DNA from: an uncultured Acetatifactor sp.
Lineage (GTDB): Bacteria; Bacillota; Clostridia; Lachnospirales; Lachnospiraceae
Assembly (NCBI GenBank): GCA_910580225.1
Contig: CAJTXE010000001.1
Coordinates: 248,809-312,808, forward strand
Length of the DNA: 64,000 bases
Direction: 5' to 3'
Shown here: piece after piece, positions 8,723 through 16,764 of the stretch
Layout of the letters: each line of letters begins with the position of its first letter
Position numbering within the stretch: the stretch's first letter is position 1
Program-made: the position numbers and the translations under genes
Notes under the pieces: model-generated
Told to the model about the DNA's origin: nothing
The model's database searches: none
The model's input: the letters and a program-made list of their open reading frames with translations, nothing else

Positions 8723-9766
8723 TTACGTCAGTTCCCGGATACAGGCATATGCCCGTTCATCATGTGCCTTCATGCGTTCAATCTGTCCGGCCAACAGCCG
8801 GCGGTTTTCTGGTTTTGCCAGCCGGCGCATCTGATTTTCTTCCCGCTCCCATCCGCCCAGAACAGGGATCATTTCCTTCCAGAGGATTTCTGATATGCCT
8901 TCCATTTCCTTTGCGGCGGTTTTCAGCTTAGAAGCCGCCGCAGGATATTGTTCCGCCAGTCTGTAGAGGTATTTTGCGGCGTGCCAGCGGCCATCAGAGA
9001 GACAGTCCATAGCATCTCCATGGCACATCATACGTTCCACCAACAGGGGCATGACAGCGTCCTCGGGAAAATCTCTGTCGCACAGCAAGGCATTTTTCCA
9101 GGCATCATAAGCCAGCGTGCCTTTGGCATAGGTTCCGTACATGTGTCCTTCCAGTACTTCGGCTGCATTTTGCAGTACTTCACCCAAGGTAAGGGGCTGG
9201 AGCGCATCCGGGCCGGCAGCAATCAGAGCAGTAGTATCCGGATTTTCCCACCAGACATCTGTGATGAAATACCCGTTTTTCTCAAATCGGACATTTGCCT
9301 GGTATTCCGGATACTCCTGGAACACATTCCACCCCAGAAGTATCCTGCCCTCCTCCCGATAACCGGTGATGATACAGGCCTCCGGAGGACCGATGATGCC
9401 CAGTGCAATTACAGGGTTCCCGGCATCGATTTCCCTGCGGATGAAGGCTGTAAAGTCCTCCTTTTTCGTATCCGGTGTCCGGCTGAGGAATTTCAGGTTC
9501 CGCTCCATGGCTCTCATGCCGCAGCGGAATACCTTTACGGGATCATCAAAGGTCAGAATTGCATCCACATTGCCGCCGTTCCAACAGGCGGTATCCCAGG
9601 TCAGTCGGAAGGCGGCACCGCTTTCTGCCATAGCCCGGGTGTAATCCACAGCACACCCCAGGTATGTTCCACAGGAGCGGATACACATGGGAAAAGGGGT
9701 ACATCCGTCCTGGCCATAGGCTACCTTGGGCACACCGTATAAAATTGCATTTTCTTGTTTTTCCAT
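8723..9766 (-). CDS. BtrH/C39-like protein paired with an AraC regulator
   Basis: This 347-residue cytoplasmic protein has no signal peptide. The N-terminal half resembles the BtrH/C39-like papain fold: FPMCIRSCGTYLGCAVDY near the N-terminus, then GNPVIALGIIGPPEACIITG, where a C39 domain carries its second active-site segment, followed by LLGWNVFQE. The C-terminal half is helical and rich in Glu and Arg. The start at 9766 has AGGAG upstream. It lies 83 bases after the stop of the short AraC gene on the same strand and is likely cotranscribed. Such proteins next to AraC regulators may act as ligand-sensing partners (inference). Activity as peptidase or acyltransferase is unproven. Confidence 0.55.
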   Translation of the reverse strand: MEKQENAILYGVPKVAYGQDGCTPFPMCIRSCGTYLGCAVDYTRAMAESGAAFRLTWDTACWNGGNVDAILTFDDPVKVFRCGMRAMERNLKFLSRTPDTKKEDFTAFIRREIDAGNPVIALGIIGPPEACIITGYREEGRILLGWNVFQEYPEYQANVRFEKNGYFITDVWWENPDTTALIAAGPDALQPLTLGEVLQNAAEVLEGHMYGTYAKGTLAYDAWKNALLCDRDFPEDAVMPLLVERMMCHGDAMDCLSDGRWHAAKYLYRLAEQYPAAASKLKTAAKEMEGISEILWKEMIPVLGGWEREENQMRRLAKPENRRLLAGQIERMKAHDERAYACIRELT

Positions 9767-9849
9767 GGTTTGTCTCCTCTTTTTTCTTTCCTTTTCTGAA
9801 TATATTTCCATATCATTTTCATCATATCATCTTTGTGTGTTCAGTTGTT

Positions 9850-10263
9850 TCACACCGACAGTCTGTCTCCGAAATCGCTGTTCCTGTTGGGAAGAGCGGC
9901 ACCGAACACCCCGGCACAGAGCCGCACCCGGGAAAGCAAAGGGGCTTCGGTACGAAACTGGGAGGGCGTATAACCGGTATACCGACGAAAGGCCCGGGAG
10001 AAGACAGTTCTGCCGGAAAAGCCGTAATTTACGGCGATCTCAAGGATTGTCCTGTCCGTATCCAGAAGCTCCTGGGCGGCATTGGCAATTTTTCTCTCCT
10101 GTACATACCGGGTCAACGGTTTACCGGTACATTTGCGGAATACATCCCGGATATGTGCCAGGGAAAATCCGGTTTGACGCACCAGCTCTTCCATGGGAAT
10201 TTCTTCCTTTACACGGCTTTCTACAAAGGTACAGACAGACCAGATCAGGATATAGTGATTCAT
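9850..10263 (-). CDS. AraC-family transcriptional regulator, DNA-binding domain only
   Basis: At 137 residues this is little more than the double helix-turn-helix domain. The first helix-turn-helix is MEELVRQTGFSLAHIRDVFR. The second ends in the AraC signature region ILEIAVNYGFSGRTVFSRAF followed by YTGYTPSQFR. The usual N-terminal sensing domain is absent, and the 38 residues after the signature show no domain. The downstream C39-like protein probably supplies the sensor as a separate chain (inference). An AGGAGG site lies 13 bases before the start, and an extended -10 promoter lies upstream. Confidence 0.85.
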   Translation of the reverse strand: MNHYILIWSVCTFVESRVKEEIPMEELVRQTGFSLAHIRDVFRKCTGKPLTRYVQERKIANAAQELLDTDRTILEIAVNYGFSGRTVFSRAFRRYTGYTPSQFRTEAPLLSRVRLCAGVFGAALPNRNSDFGDRLSV

Positions 10264-10307
10264 GGTTTGACCTTCACCTCCTGTGTGGATTGCTTTGAAG
10301 CATATTC

Positions 10308-10316
10308 AGTATAACA
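10308..10316 (-). promoter_or_regulatory. Extended -10 promoter of the AraC gene
   Basis: On the minus strand TG-T-TATACT (10316-10308) forms an extended -10 element, with no clear -35 box. It lies about 45 bases before the AraC start and diverges from the sugar operon promoter. Confidence 0.5.
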
Positions 10317-10443
10317 TAGCTTTGACATTTGGGCGCAACGATTTTGAGGAAAATTGGAGGTTCGGAGAATGGATAGAGGGTATTTGGATAACGGTGATAA
10401 TGCCGGTATCAAAAATTAGAGATTTGTTGTCAAATTCTATTGA

Positions 10444-10472
10444 TTGAGCCTCAGAAAAAGCCGTGGTACACT
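10444..10472 (+). promoter_or_regulatory. Promoter of the GH89/amino-sugar operon
   Basis: TTGAGC (10444-10449), 17 bases, TACACT (10467-10472). It leaves a leader of about 115 bases, A-rich with AGGAGG just before the start at 10594. The weak boxes would suit an activated promoter, and the divergent AraC gene is a candidate activator (inference). Confidence 0.5.
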
Positions 10473-10593
10473 GAAGACAGAAGGAAAGAGACAGTCATTT
10501 TTTATAAAAAACAGGCAAAAAGGAAGCGGCAAAAGGTTTCAGAAAAAAGGAACCAACAAAAGGTAGTGTGAAGAAAACGAGGAGGAACTGCAT

Positions 10594-13047
10594 ATGAAAA
10601 TTACGGAGCACGGGGCAGCATGCTGTTGTGTCATATTGGGCGAAAACGCAACCTGGCTGGAGACCCATGCGGCGCAGGAGCTGTGTCTGTATATACAGAA
10701 AATCAGCGGGGCGCGGCTTTTGCTTGCACGGGAAAGGGAGGCGGCTTCCTTGCCGGGCGGCAGGATCCTGGTTGGAAGGCCGGCTACCCATGGGATGATT
10801 CGCGCTTTTGAGGAGCGGGAACATGTGCTGCCGGGAGAGAGTGAGACGGAAAATGACTGCATTGCCATTGCGGTGCGGGGCGAAGTGCTGGTGCTTGGCG
10901 GCTCAAATCAGCGCTCCGTGCATTACAGTGTATGTCATCTGCTTCAGGAACAGTTTGGGGTTGGATTTTATTATGACGGGGATTCTTATATGCAAAAACC
11001 GGACCTGGAATTGCCGGATCTGACATTGGTAGAACGTTCGGCATTTCGGTTCCGGCATACAGTGGGGCAGTGGGTGTATAATTTCGGAGCCTTTCTGAAT
11101 GCGGAAGAGCGCCGGCGGGAACTGGACATGTATGCGCATAACAAGATAAATTCTTATCGGTTTTACAGCTGGAATACCTATGTGCGCAAGCGTACTTTCC
11201 AGAAGATGGGGGTAAAGACAGAGCCTGTTACACCGGGGGATATTGCCAGGATGGAGGTGGTCCGGAATACTGCGGAATATGCCCGCAGCCTTGGAATCGA
11301 GACCATGGTGCAGATGATGCCCCAGGAAACCAGTCCGGAGTTCCGCAGAGTATATCCAGACGCCAGGTACTTTGGCTGTGAGTGGGTGAAGGATGATGAG
11401 GCAGAAGCAGAGACGGTACCCTATCTTTATCCGGATGAACCGTTGTACAAAACCTTTGTGAAGACTTTTGTGGAGACATGGATAGAGACCTACGGTCCAT
11501 GCCGTCATTTTTCGGCATGCCCGCCCTCGGAGCACCATATATCCACAGACATAGAAGACTTTATCCGGATCAATCTGGATTTTGCAAAATATACATATGA
11601 AGCCATAAGAGAGGTAGTTCCGGATGCCCGGTTTTTCTTCGACGGCTGGGGGGTGAGGGCGAACACGCCGCCTTGTATCTGGACAATGCCGGGAGTCATG
11701 GAGCGATTTGTGGACGCGCTGCCGGAGGAGGTATATTTTCTGGATTTATGGCCAAACAGGAAGGAGACGGACAGTACTTTCCGCGAACCTATGTATCGGG
11801 ATGCGAATTACGGCCCTCTGCGCCGGGCGCGTTATATCCTGGAGCCGTTGAATGAATTTGGAGGAGATGACCATCTGCACGGTGACTTTGAACGCCATAT
11901 CGAAGCTGCCAGGGAAATAACTGACACAAGCGTCGTAAAACGCGGAGAGGGATTCGGAAACTGCACCGAACTGTGCGGATTCAGTCTGCATTTTTTTGAC
12001 CTCTTATTTCAACTGGCATGGAATCCGGGGGACGTTACACTGGAGGGTTTTTTACGGAAAACCGCGCTGCAGCGTTATGGGGCGGGTGCCGCGGAAACCG
12101 GGGTGAAGGCGCTTGGTTTTCTGCACAGGGCCGTCTATTCCCACAGGGACAGTTCCCATGCCCGCTATCAGAAGCGCTGCTATCTGGTGCGCCCCCAGCG
12201 CCGTCTGGTGCCGTTAAGGGAATCGCATGAGGTGGCAAGCCTTCTGGATCGGTATATGCAGACTATGGCGGCCCTGCCGGAGGGGGAGAAAAACCGCTTT
12301 GCGGGGCGAGATATGTTTGATGTGATGCGGCAGTATATTACGGAATATTTTAACATGCATCTGCGCTGTCTGTTCGAACTGTTTCTGAACCGGGGGGAAT
12401 GGCAGGGAGATTTGCATCCGGCGTTTGAAATGCACGCCGCATTGCTGGAGCAGCTGCTGATACAGCTGGAGCGGATGACAGGGGAGGATGAGGAGTCCTA
12501 TGTGGAAACCAAAGTCCGCCGTTACGGAGGACGTCCCTGTGACCCGGATGTCTCCGGTGCCGACTGTATGCCGGAAGATTTCCGCGGATGGATGAGGGAT
12601 ATGGGGACTACTTTTGCGAAGACCATTCCCAATCTGATTGATTATCCCAGCCGTGATTACCACGAGCTGATTCAGGGGTACTATCATCCCCGTGTGACGG
12701 CATGCATTAACTGTCTGCGTACATTTCTGGATGACGGAGGCGCGGCGGACGGGCTGACGGTGGACAACCTGCTGGAGGAGAGGTATGCCGCGGCGGAACG
12801 GCGCTGGGTGGAGGAGGGATATGCGGTAACCGATGCCTGCTGTGCCGCCCATCTGCCCTTGTGGAAGGCTGCGGAAAATGCCTGGAGGGCCTTAAAGCTG
12901 CTGCCGTTGGATGGGGGATTGGCAGAAATCGGCGAAGAGGCGGATGCGTCAGAAGTCATTGATGTATTTGCCAGCTTTTCGGAACATTCGGACGGGCGGA
13001 AAAACCGATCATGGGTAAATGAGAATCCGTTTCTGAAAAAGGATTGA
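10594..13047 (+). CDS. GH89-like glycoside hydrolase (alpha-N-acetylglucosaminidase family)
   Basis: This 817-residue protein has no signal peptide and so is intracellular. Residues 1-130 form the GH20b-like alpha/beta domain seen before many barrels, ending LLQEQFGVGFYYDGD. A barrel follows, then a helical C-terminal domain. The GH89 assignment rests on LNEFGGDDHLHG (419-430), close to the LNNFGG...GLYGN segment of human NAGLU, and on GNCTELCGF (455-463), where Glu459 aligns with the catalytic glutamate of the family's TMEGIE segment, followed by LLFQLAWNP. The other acid region, normally around TFNE before PP, reads SACPPSEHH (308-315), so this is a divergent subfamily. The expected activity is release of terminal alpha-GlcNAc or a related sugar. 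It is first in an operon and overlaps the next frame. Confidence 0.65.
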   Translation: MKITEHGAACCCVILGENATWLETHAAQELCLYIQKISGARLLLAREREAASLPGGRILVGRPATHGMIRAFEEREHVLPGESETENDCIAIAVRGEVLVLGGSNQRSVHYSVCHLLQEQFGVGFYYDGDSYMQKPDLELPDLTLVERSAFRFRHTVGQWVYNFGAFLNAEERRRELDMYAHNKINSYRFYSWNTYVRKRTFQKMGVKTEPVTPGDIARMEVVRNTAEYARSLGIETMVQMMPQETSPEFRRVYPDARYFGCEWVKDDEAEAETVPYLYPDEPLYKTFVKTFVETWIETYGPCRHFSACPPSEHHISTDIEDFIRINLDFAKYTYEAIREVVPDARFFFDGWGVRANTPPCIWTMPGVMERFVDALPEEVYFLDLWPNRKETDSTFREPMYRDANYGPLRRARYILEPLNEFGGDDHLHGDFERHIEAAREITDTSVVKRGEGFGNCTELCGFSLHFFDLLFQLAWNPGDVTLEGFLRKTALQRYGAGAAETGVKALGFLHRAVYSHRDSSHARYQKRCYLVRPQRRLVPLRESHEVASLLDRYMQTMAALPEGEKNRFAGRDMFDVMRQYITEYFNMHLRCLFELFLNRGEWQGDLHPAFEMHAALLEQLLIQLERMTGEDEESYVETKVRRYGGRPCDPDVSGADCMPEDFRGWMRDMGTTFAKTIPNLIDYPSRDYHELIQGYYHPRVTACINCLRTFLDDGGAADGLTVDNLLEERYAAAERRWVEEGYAVTDACCAAHLPLWKAAENAWRALKLLPLDGGLAEIGEEADASEVIDVFASFSEHSDGRKNRSWVNENPFLKKD

Positions 13048-13052
13048 CAGCT

Positions 13053-14174
13053 ATGGATATTTTTGAAGAACTGGGTATCCGGCGGTATATCAACGCACAG
13101 GATACATTTACAAAATACGGAGCCAGCTGTATGGGGGAGGAAAGCCTGCGCGCAATGGCGGAGATTGCGGGCAGTATGGTGGATTTGGCAGAGGTACAGG
13201 AAAAGACGGGTGATGCCATCGCCGGGCTTACGCAGAATGAGGGAGCCTATATCTCCAACGGGGCGGCAGGCGGGCTGATGATATGTGCGGCTGCATGTAT
13301 GGCTCTGGACAGTGAAGAGGCATACCGCGCATTGCCGGAAAGCGGGACCCGCAGGGAAATCATTCTCCAGCGCGCGCAGCATAACCCTTATGATAAATGT
13401 ATTGAAGCTGCGGGGGCGAAGCTGGTTTTCCTGGGAGAGGAAAGCATGCCGCCTTCCGAAGCGGAACTGGCAAATGCCATAACGGAAAAAACGGCGGCAA
13501 TTGCTTATTTCATTTATCATGGCCGGGACGGCTCGCTGCCGCTGGAACGTGTACTGGAGATTGGCCATGCGCATGGAGTGCCGGTAATCGCGGATGCGGC
13601 GGCGCAGAACCCTCCGGCGGAAAACCTGTGGCGATTTACACAAATGGGAGCGGATATGGTAATTTTCAGCGGGGGAAAAACACTGCGCGGGCCGCAGGAT
13701 TCCGGTCTGATTCTGGGACGCCGGGAATGGATTGCGCGGTGCCGGCGCTGGGGTCCGCCCACAGACGGCGTATGCCGCTGCTGCAAAACCTCCCGTGAGG
13801 CTATGGCCGGACTCTATGCTGCGGTAAAGGTTTATATGGCTCGGGATACGGACGAAGAACGGCATCGCCTTTTGGCCGCATGCATCCGGTTTGAACAGAC
13901 GCTGCACACATGTGGTTTTACGCGGGTCCGGCGGGAGGAAGAGGGACCTGTTGGACAGGATTTCCCGAGAGTGTTGGGGGAAATGCCTTTCGGAAGCGCT
14001 GCCTGGCTTTGTGCGGAAATGAAGGCGGAAGGGGTGTATATCGGCTCTGACGAGCGGGAGAATACCATCATTCTGAATCCGTTGATGCTTACGCCCGGAG
14101 AGGTGGAGGAAGTATGCGACACTCTGCTCCGATGTACTGCCGGGTATCTGGCTTCAAACAGAAATGAATGGTGA
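13053..14174 (+). CDS. SelA-like PLP enzyme, probable D-glucosaminate-type ammonia-lyase
   Basis: This 373-residue fold-type I PLP enzyme is of the SelA/DgaE/EF_0838 group. The cofactor lysine is Lys209 in SGGKTLRGPQDSG, and Asp181 in VIADAAAQ would pair with the pyridine nitrogen. NGAAGG (69-74) fits the phosphate-binding loop. Characterised DgaE removes ammonia from D-glucosaminate 6-phosphate to give 2-keto-3-deoxygluconate 6-phosphate. EF_0838-type enzymes are typically encoded next to EF_0837-type amidohydrolases, as here. With no kinase in the operon the substrate may be the unphosphorylated acid (inference). The ATG at 13053 lies just past the GH89 stop and has AAAGGA upstream; a TTG at 13044 is the alternative start. 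Confidence 0.8.
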   Translation: MDIFEELGIRRYINAQDTFTKYGASCMGEESLRAMAEIAGSMVDLAEVQEKTGDAIAGLTQNEGAYISNGAAGGLMICAAACMALDSEEAYRALPESGTRREIILQRAQHNPYDKCIEAAGAKLVFLGEESMPPSEAELANAITEKTAAIAYFIYHGRDGSLPLERVLEIGHAHGVPVIADAAAQNPPAENLWRFTQMGADMVIFSGGKTLRGPQDSGLILGRREWIARCRRWGPPTDGVCRCCKTSREAMAGLYAAVKVYMARDTDEERHRLLAACIRFEQTLHTCGFTRVRREEEGPVGQDFPRVLGEMPFGSAAWLCAEMKAEGVYIGSDERENTIILNPLMLTPGEVEEVCDTLLRCTAGYLASNRNEW

Positions 14175-14185
14175 TGCGGGTTGCG

Positions 14186-14290
14186 GCGGAGAGACTTTAG
14201 ACGGTGGAGTCATGGGGCGGGGAAGAGAGCTTTAGGCGGCAGAGCCATGGAGCGGGGAAAAGAACTTTAGGGTTGTCATGTGGGACGATG
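14186..14290 (+). repeat. 35-bp degenerate tandem repeat, three copies
   Basis: CTTTAG occurs at 14195, 14230 and 14265, exactly 35 bases apart, with similar flanks (GGGGAAGAGAGCTTTAGGCG type) and a CATGG or CATGT after each. It fills the spacer between the PLP enzyme and first RidA gene. The start at 14304 has its own AGGAGG. Confidence 0.7.
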
Positions 14291-14303
14291 ACAGGAGGAT
14301 AAT

Positions 14304-14771
14304 ATGGGAGCTACCGAAAAAAGAATGGAGCAGCTGGGTATTGTGCTGCAGCAGACCGACTGGAGAGGGAAGGGAGCGGCGGAAGCGGTATTTGCGGACG
14401 ATATGCTGTACTTTTCCGCACATTATCCCGTGGATGAGAAGGGGAAACCTGTCTATGTGGGGCGCGTAGGTGCAGAGATAGATGAAGAGACAGCGTATAA
14501 AGCTGCCAGACTGTGCGGTTTAAATATGCTGCGTACTTTGCAGGCATATATCGGCAGCCTGGACAGGGTGGATTACTTTGTGAAGGCCCTGTGCCTGGTA
14601 AACAGTGCAGGCGATTTTTACAATATGCCTCCGGTGATGAACGGCTTTTCGGATTTGATGGTGGAAGTATTCGGCCGCCGGGGCCAGCATGCCCGTGCGG
14701 CCATGGGAGCCTATGTGCTGGAAGGTAATATGCCGGTATGCGTTGACGCCATCATCAAAGTACGCAGATAG
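14304..14771 (+). CDS. RidA/YjgF-family protein, first copy
   Basis: This 155-residue Rid-family protein belongs to the longer YjgF_endoribonc-like branch. Classical RidA hydrolyses reactive enamines and imines released by PLP enzymes. The key Arg is retained as Arg131 in HARAAMGAYV, aligning with the catalytic Arg of RidA (in PARS), and the C-terminal strand VCVDAIIKVRR is typical. The neighbouring ammonia-lyase would form an enamine or imine on the way to a keto acid, so this protein could speed and detoxify that step (inference). AGGAGG lies before the start. Confidence 0.75.
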   Translation: MGATEKRMEQLGIVLQQTDWRGKGAAEAVFADDMLYFSAHYPVDEKGKPVYVGRVGAEIDEETAYKAARLCGLNMLRTLQAYIGSLDRVDYFVKALCLVNSAGDFYNMPPVMNGFSDLMVEVFGRRGQHARAAMGAYVLEGNMPVCVDAIIKVRR

Positions 14772-14846
14772 AAGTTGGGACAGGATTGTTCTGTCGGAGA
14801 AAAGAATCAGGGGAACAATTGCGGGACTGATAATCAGGAGAAAAAG

Positions 14847-15356
14847 ATGTCTACCATACATAGGATTTGGGAAAACGGCTGTGAGACGGTACAGCGTTTT
14901 CAAAAATATAAACCATTGATTCCCATCCGTGAGGCGGGGGGAATTGTATACGTTTCCGGCCATGGACCGGAGGATATCAATACATATGAGCCGCTGTGCA
15001 GAGGACGGATTGGAGAGGAACTGACACCGGAGGAGGGGTATCAGGCAGCGGCGGAGTGCGCGAAGACATTGCTGCGCGCAGTACAGGAGCGTTACGGGAG
15101 CCTGGATTGTATCCGGCATATGGTGCGTGCGCTGGCACTGGTAAATTGCGGCAGAGACTTTGAAAATCCGGAAAAGGTTGCGGAGGGCTTTTCGGATACC
15201 TGTATGGAAATTTTACAGGAACGAGGCCGGCATGCCCGGACTGTGATGGGAACGCGAAATATGCCGAACCGCAATATCCCGGTGGAGGTGGAGATGATAT
15301 TTGTACTTTCGGACAAATATCGGGACAGAAAGCGCTGTGAGGATTTTACGCTTTAG
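14847..15356 (+). CDS. RidA/YjgF-family protein, second copy
   Basis: This 169-residue paralogue of the preceding gene lies 75 bases downstream. The start at 14847 (MSTIHRIWENG) has AGGAG upstream; the frame is open further back without support. Arg131 in HARTVMGTRNMP occupies exactly the same residue number as in the first copy. The strand VEVEMIFVLS also retains Glu where the first copy has Asp. The two copies have clearly diverged, so they may act on different intermediates or form a heterotrimer (inference). Rid proteins normally act as homotrimers. Confidence 0.75.
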   Translation: MSTIHRIWENGCETVQRFQKYKPLIPIREAGGIVYVSGHGPEDINTYEPLCRGRIGEELTPEEGYQAAAECAKTLLRAVQERYGSLDCIRHMVRALALVNCGRDFENPEKVAEGFSDTCMEILQERGRHARTVMGTRNMPNRNIPVEVEMIFVLSDKYRDRKRCEDFTL

Positions 15357-15429
15357 AGGTGTCCCGAAGGCGCCGCAGGGACTCTATACTGAAGAGCCGT
15401 CGCGCAGCGACTAAATTAGGAGGACAATG

Positions 15430-16668
15430 ATGACAAGTTATGACCTGGTTCTAAAAGGCGGTATGGTGTACGATCCCTGTACAGGCCTGATAGAGGAAGA
15501 GGACGTGGCGGTAAAAGACGGGAAAATTGCTGCCCGCGGACAGGGCATCGCGTCAGATGCGGATACGATAATAGAAGCGGAGGGCTGTATCGTTGCGCCC
15601 GGGCTGATTGATTTGCATTGCCATATATACCCCATGTTTCCTTATCCGGCGAAAGATTCGCTTCGTACAACAAATGCGGAAGAACACATGTTTCGCTGCG
15701 GAGTGACCACGGCGGTGGATGCCGGAACCTGTGGGTGGCGGAATTTCGGGGATTTTAAGGAAAATGTAATTGATGTCACCAAACTGCGTGTACTTGCGTT
15801 TATAGACATAGCGGCCAAGGGGATGCACTATCCGGCTTCCGAACAGGCAGTGGAAGATATCAACCCGAAAATTGCGGCAGCAGTGGCGCAGACATGGCCC
15901 GATATCGTGGTTGGAATCAAAAGTGCACATTACAGAGCAGAGCATGAAAATTCCGCACATCCAACATGGGCATCCATTGACGGTGCGCGGGAGGCAGCTT
16001 CCCTGTGCGGCAAATGTGTGATGGCGGACAGTATTCCCATAGTGCCGGAACGCAGCTATCCGGCCATTTTGGCCAGGCTGGAACCCGGAGATATCCATAC
16101 CCATGTATTTGCCCAGCAATTCCCGCTCCTGGACGGGGAGGGAAAGCTGCAGCCCTATATTCTGTCCCAACGCGCCAGGGGCATCCGGTTTGATGTGGGT
16201 CATGGCTCCGGAAGTTTCTGGTTCCGCCAGGCGGTAAACTGCTTTGAACAGGGATTCTGGCCGGACACCATTTCTACGGATCTGCATCATCAGAATGTCA
16301 CGGGTCCGGTCATTGACCTGCTGTATGTGGCAGGCAAATTCCTGGCCATGGGAATGCCGCTCACAGAGGTATTGTACCGCATAACGCGTGCCCCGGCGCT
16401 GGCCGTTTCTCATACCGAGCTGGGGACGCTGGATTTAGGTGCCTGTGCGGATATTGCAGTGCTGCGCCGGCGGGAAGGCAGGTTTGGATTCATGGACTGC
16501 GGCGGTGCCAGGCTTACGGGAGAGGGAAGGCTGGAGTGCGTTGCAACACTGCGGGCCGGCGAAGTGGTGTTTGACCCCGAGGCGAGAAGCATGCCTGACT
16601 GGAGGACTGCACCGGATGCGTACTGGAAGGCCCCCGGTCTGCTGCGCAGCTGGACGATGTGGAAGTGA
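15430..16668 (+). CDS. EF_0837-type amidohydrolase/deacetylase
   Basis: This 412-residue metal-dependent hydrolase belongs to the amidohydrolase superfamily. Metal ligands are His63 and His65 in DLHCHIYP. Lys164 in VGIKSAHYRAEH is probably the carbamylated bridging lysine. Later His residues lie in GDIHTHVF, and the catalytic Asp lies in STDLHHQN. The C-terminus returns to the small beta domain (GTLDLGACADIAVL). The EF_0837 group occurs beside SelA-like PLP enzymes, as here. In this operon its natural job would be to deacetylate N-acetylglucosaminate before ammonia elimination (inference). TTAGGAGG lies six bases before ATG 15430; ATG 15427 is too close to it. Confidence 0.75.
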   Translation: MTSYDLVLKGGMVYDPCTGLIEEEDVAVKDGKIAARGQGIASDADTIIEAEGCIVAPGLIDLHCHIYPMFPYPAKDSLRTTNAEEHMFRCGVTTAVDAGTCGWRNFGDFKENVIDVTKLRVLAFIDIAAKGMHYPASEQAVEDINPKIAAAVAQTWPDIVVGIKSAHYRAEHENSAHPTWASIDGAREAASLCGKCVMADSIPIVPERSYPAILARLEPGDIHTHVFAQQFPLLDGEGKLQPYILSQRARGIRFDVGHGSGSFWFRQAVNCFEQGFWPDTISTDLHHQNVTGPVIDLLYVAGKFLAMGMPLTEVLYRITRAPALAVSHTELGTLDLGACADIAVLRRREGRFGFMDCGGARLTGEGRLECVATLRAGEVVFDPEARSMPDWRTAPDAYWKAPGLLRSWTMWK

Positions 16669-16700
16669 AGATTATAGAGTCCATATCTGGCACATGGCAG

Positions 16701-16747
16701 CAAACTGCGGAACTGGAAAACAGCACTCTGCAACAAACTGCGGAACT
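16701..16747 (+). repeat. Short direct repeat in operon spacer
   Basis: CAAACTGCGGAACT occurs at 16701-16714 and again at 16734-16747, 33 bases apart, with similar flanks. It lies between the amidohydrolase and RraA-like genes and looks like a local tandem duplication. Confidence 0.6.
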
Positions 16748-16764
16748 AAAATAGGAGCAACGAT

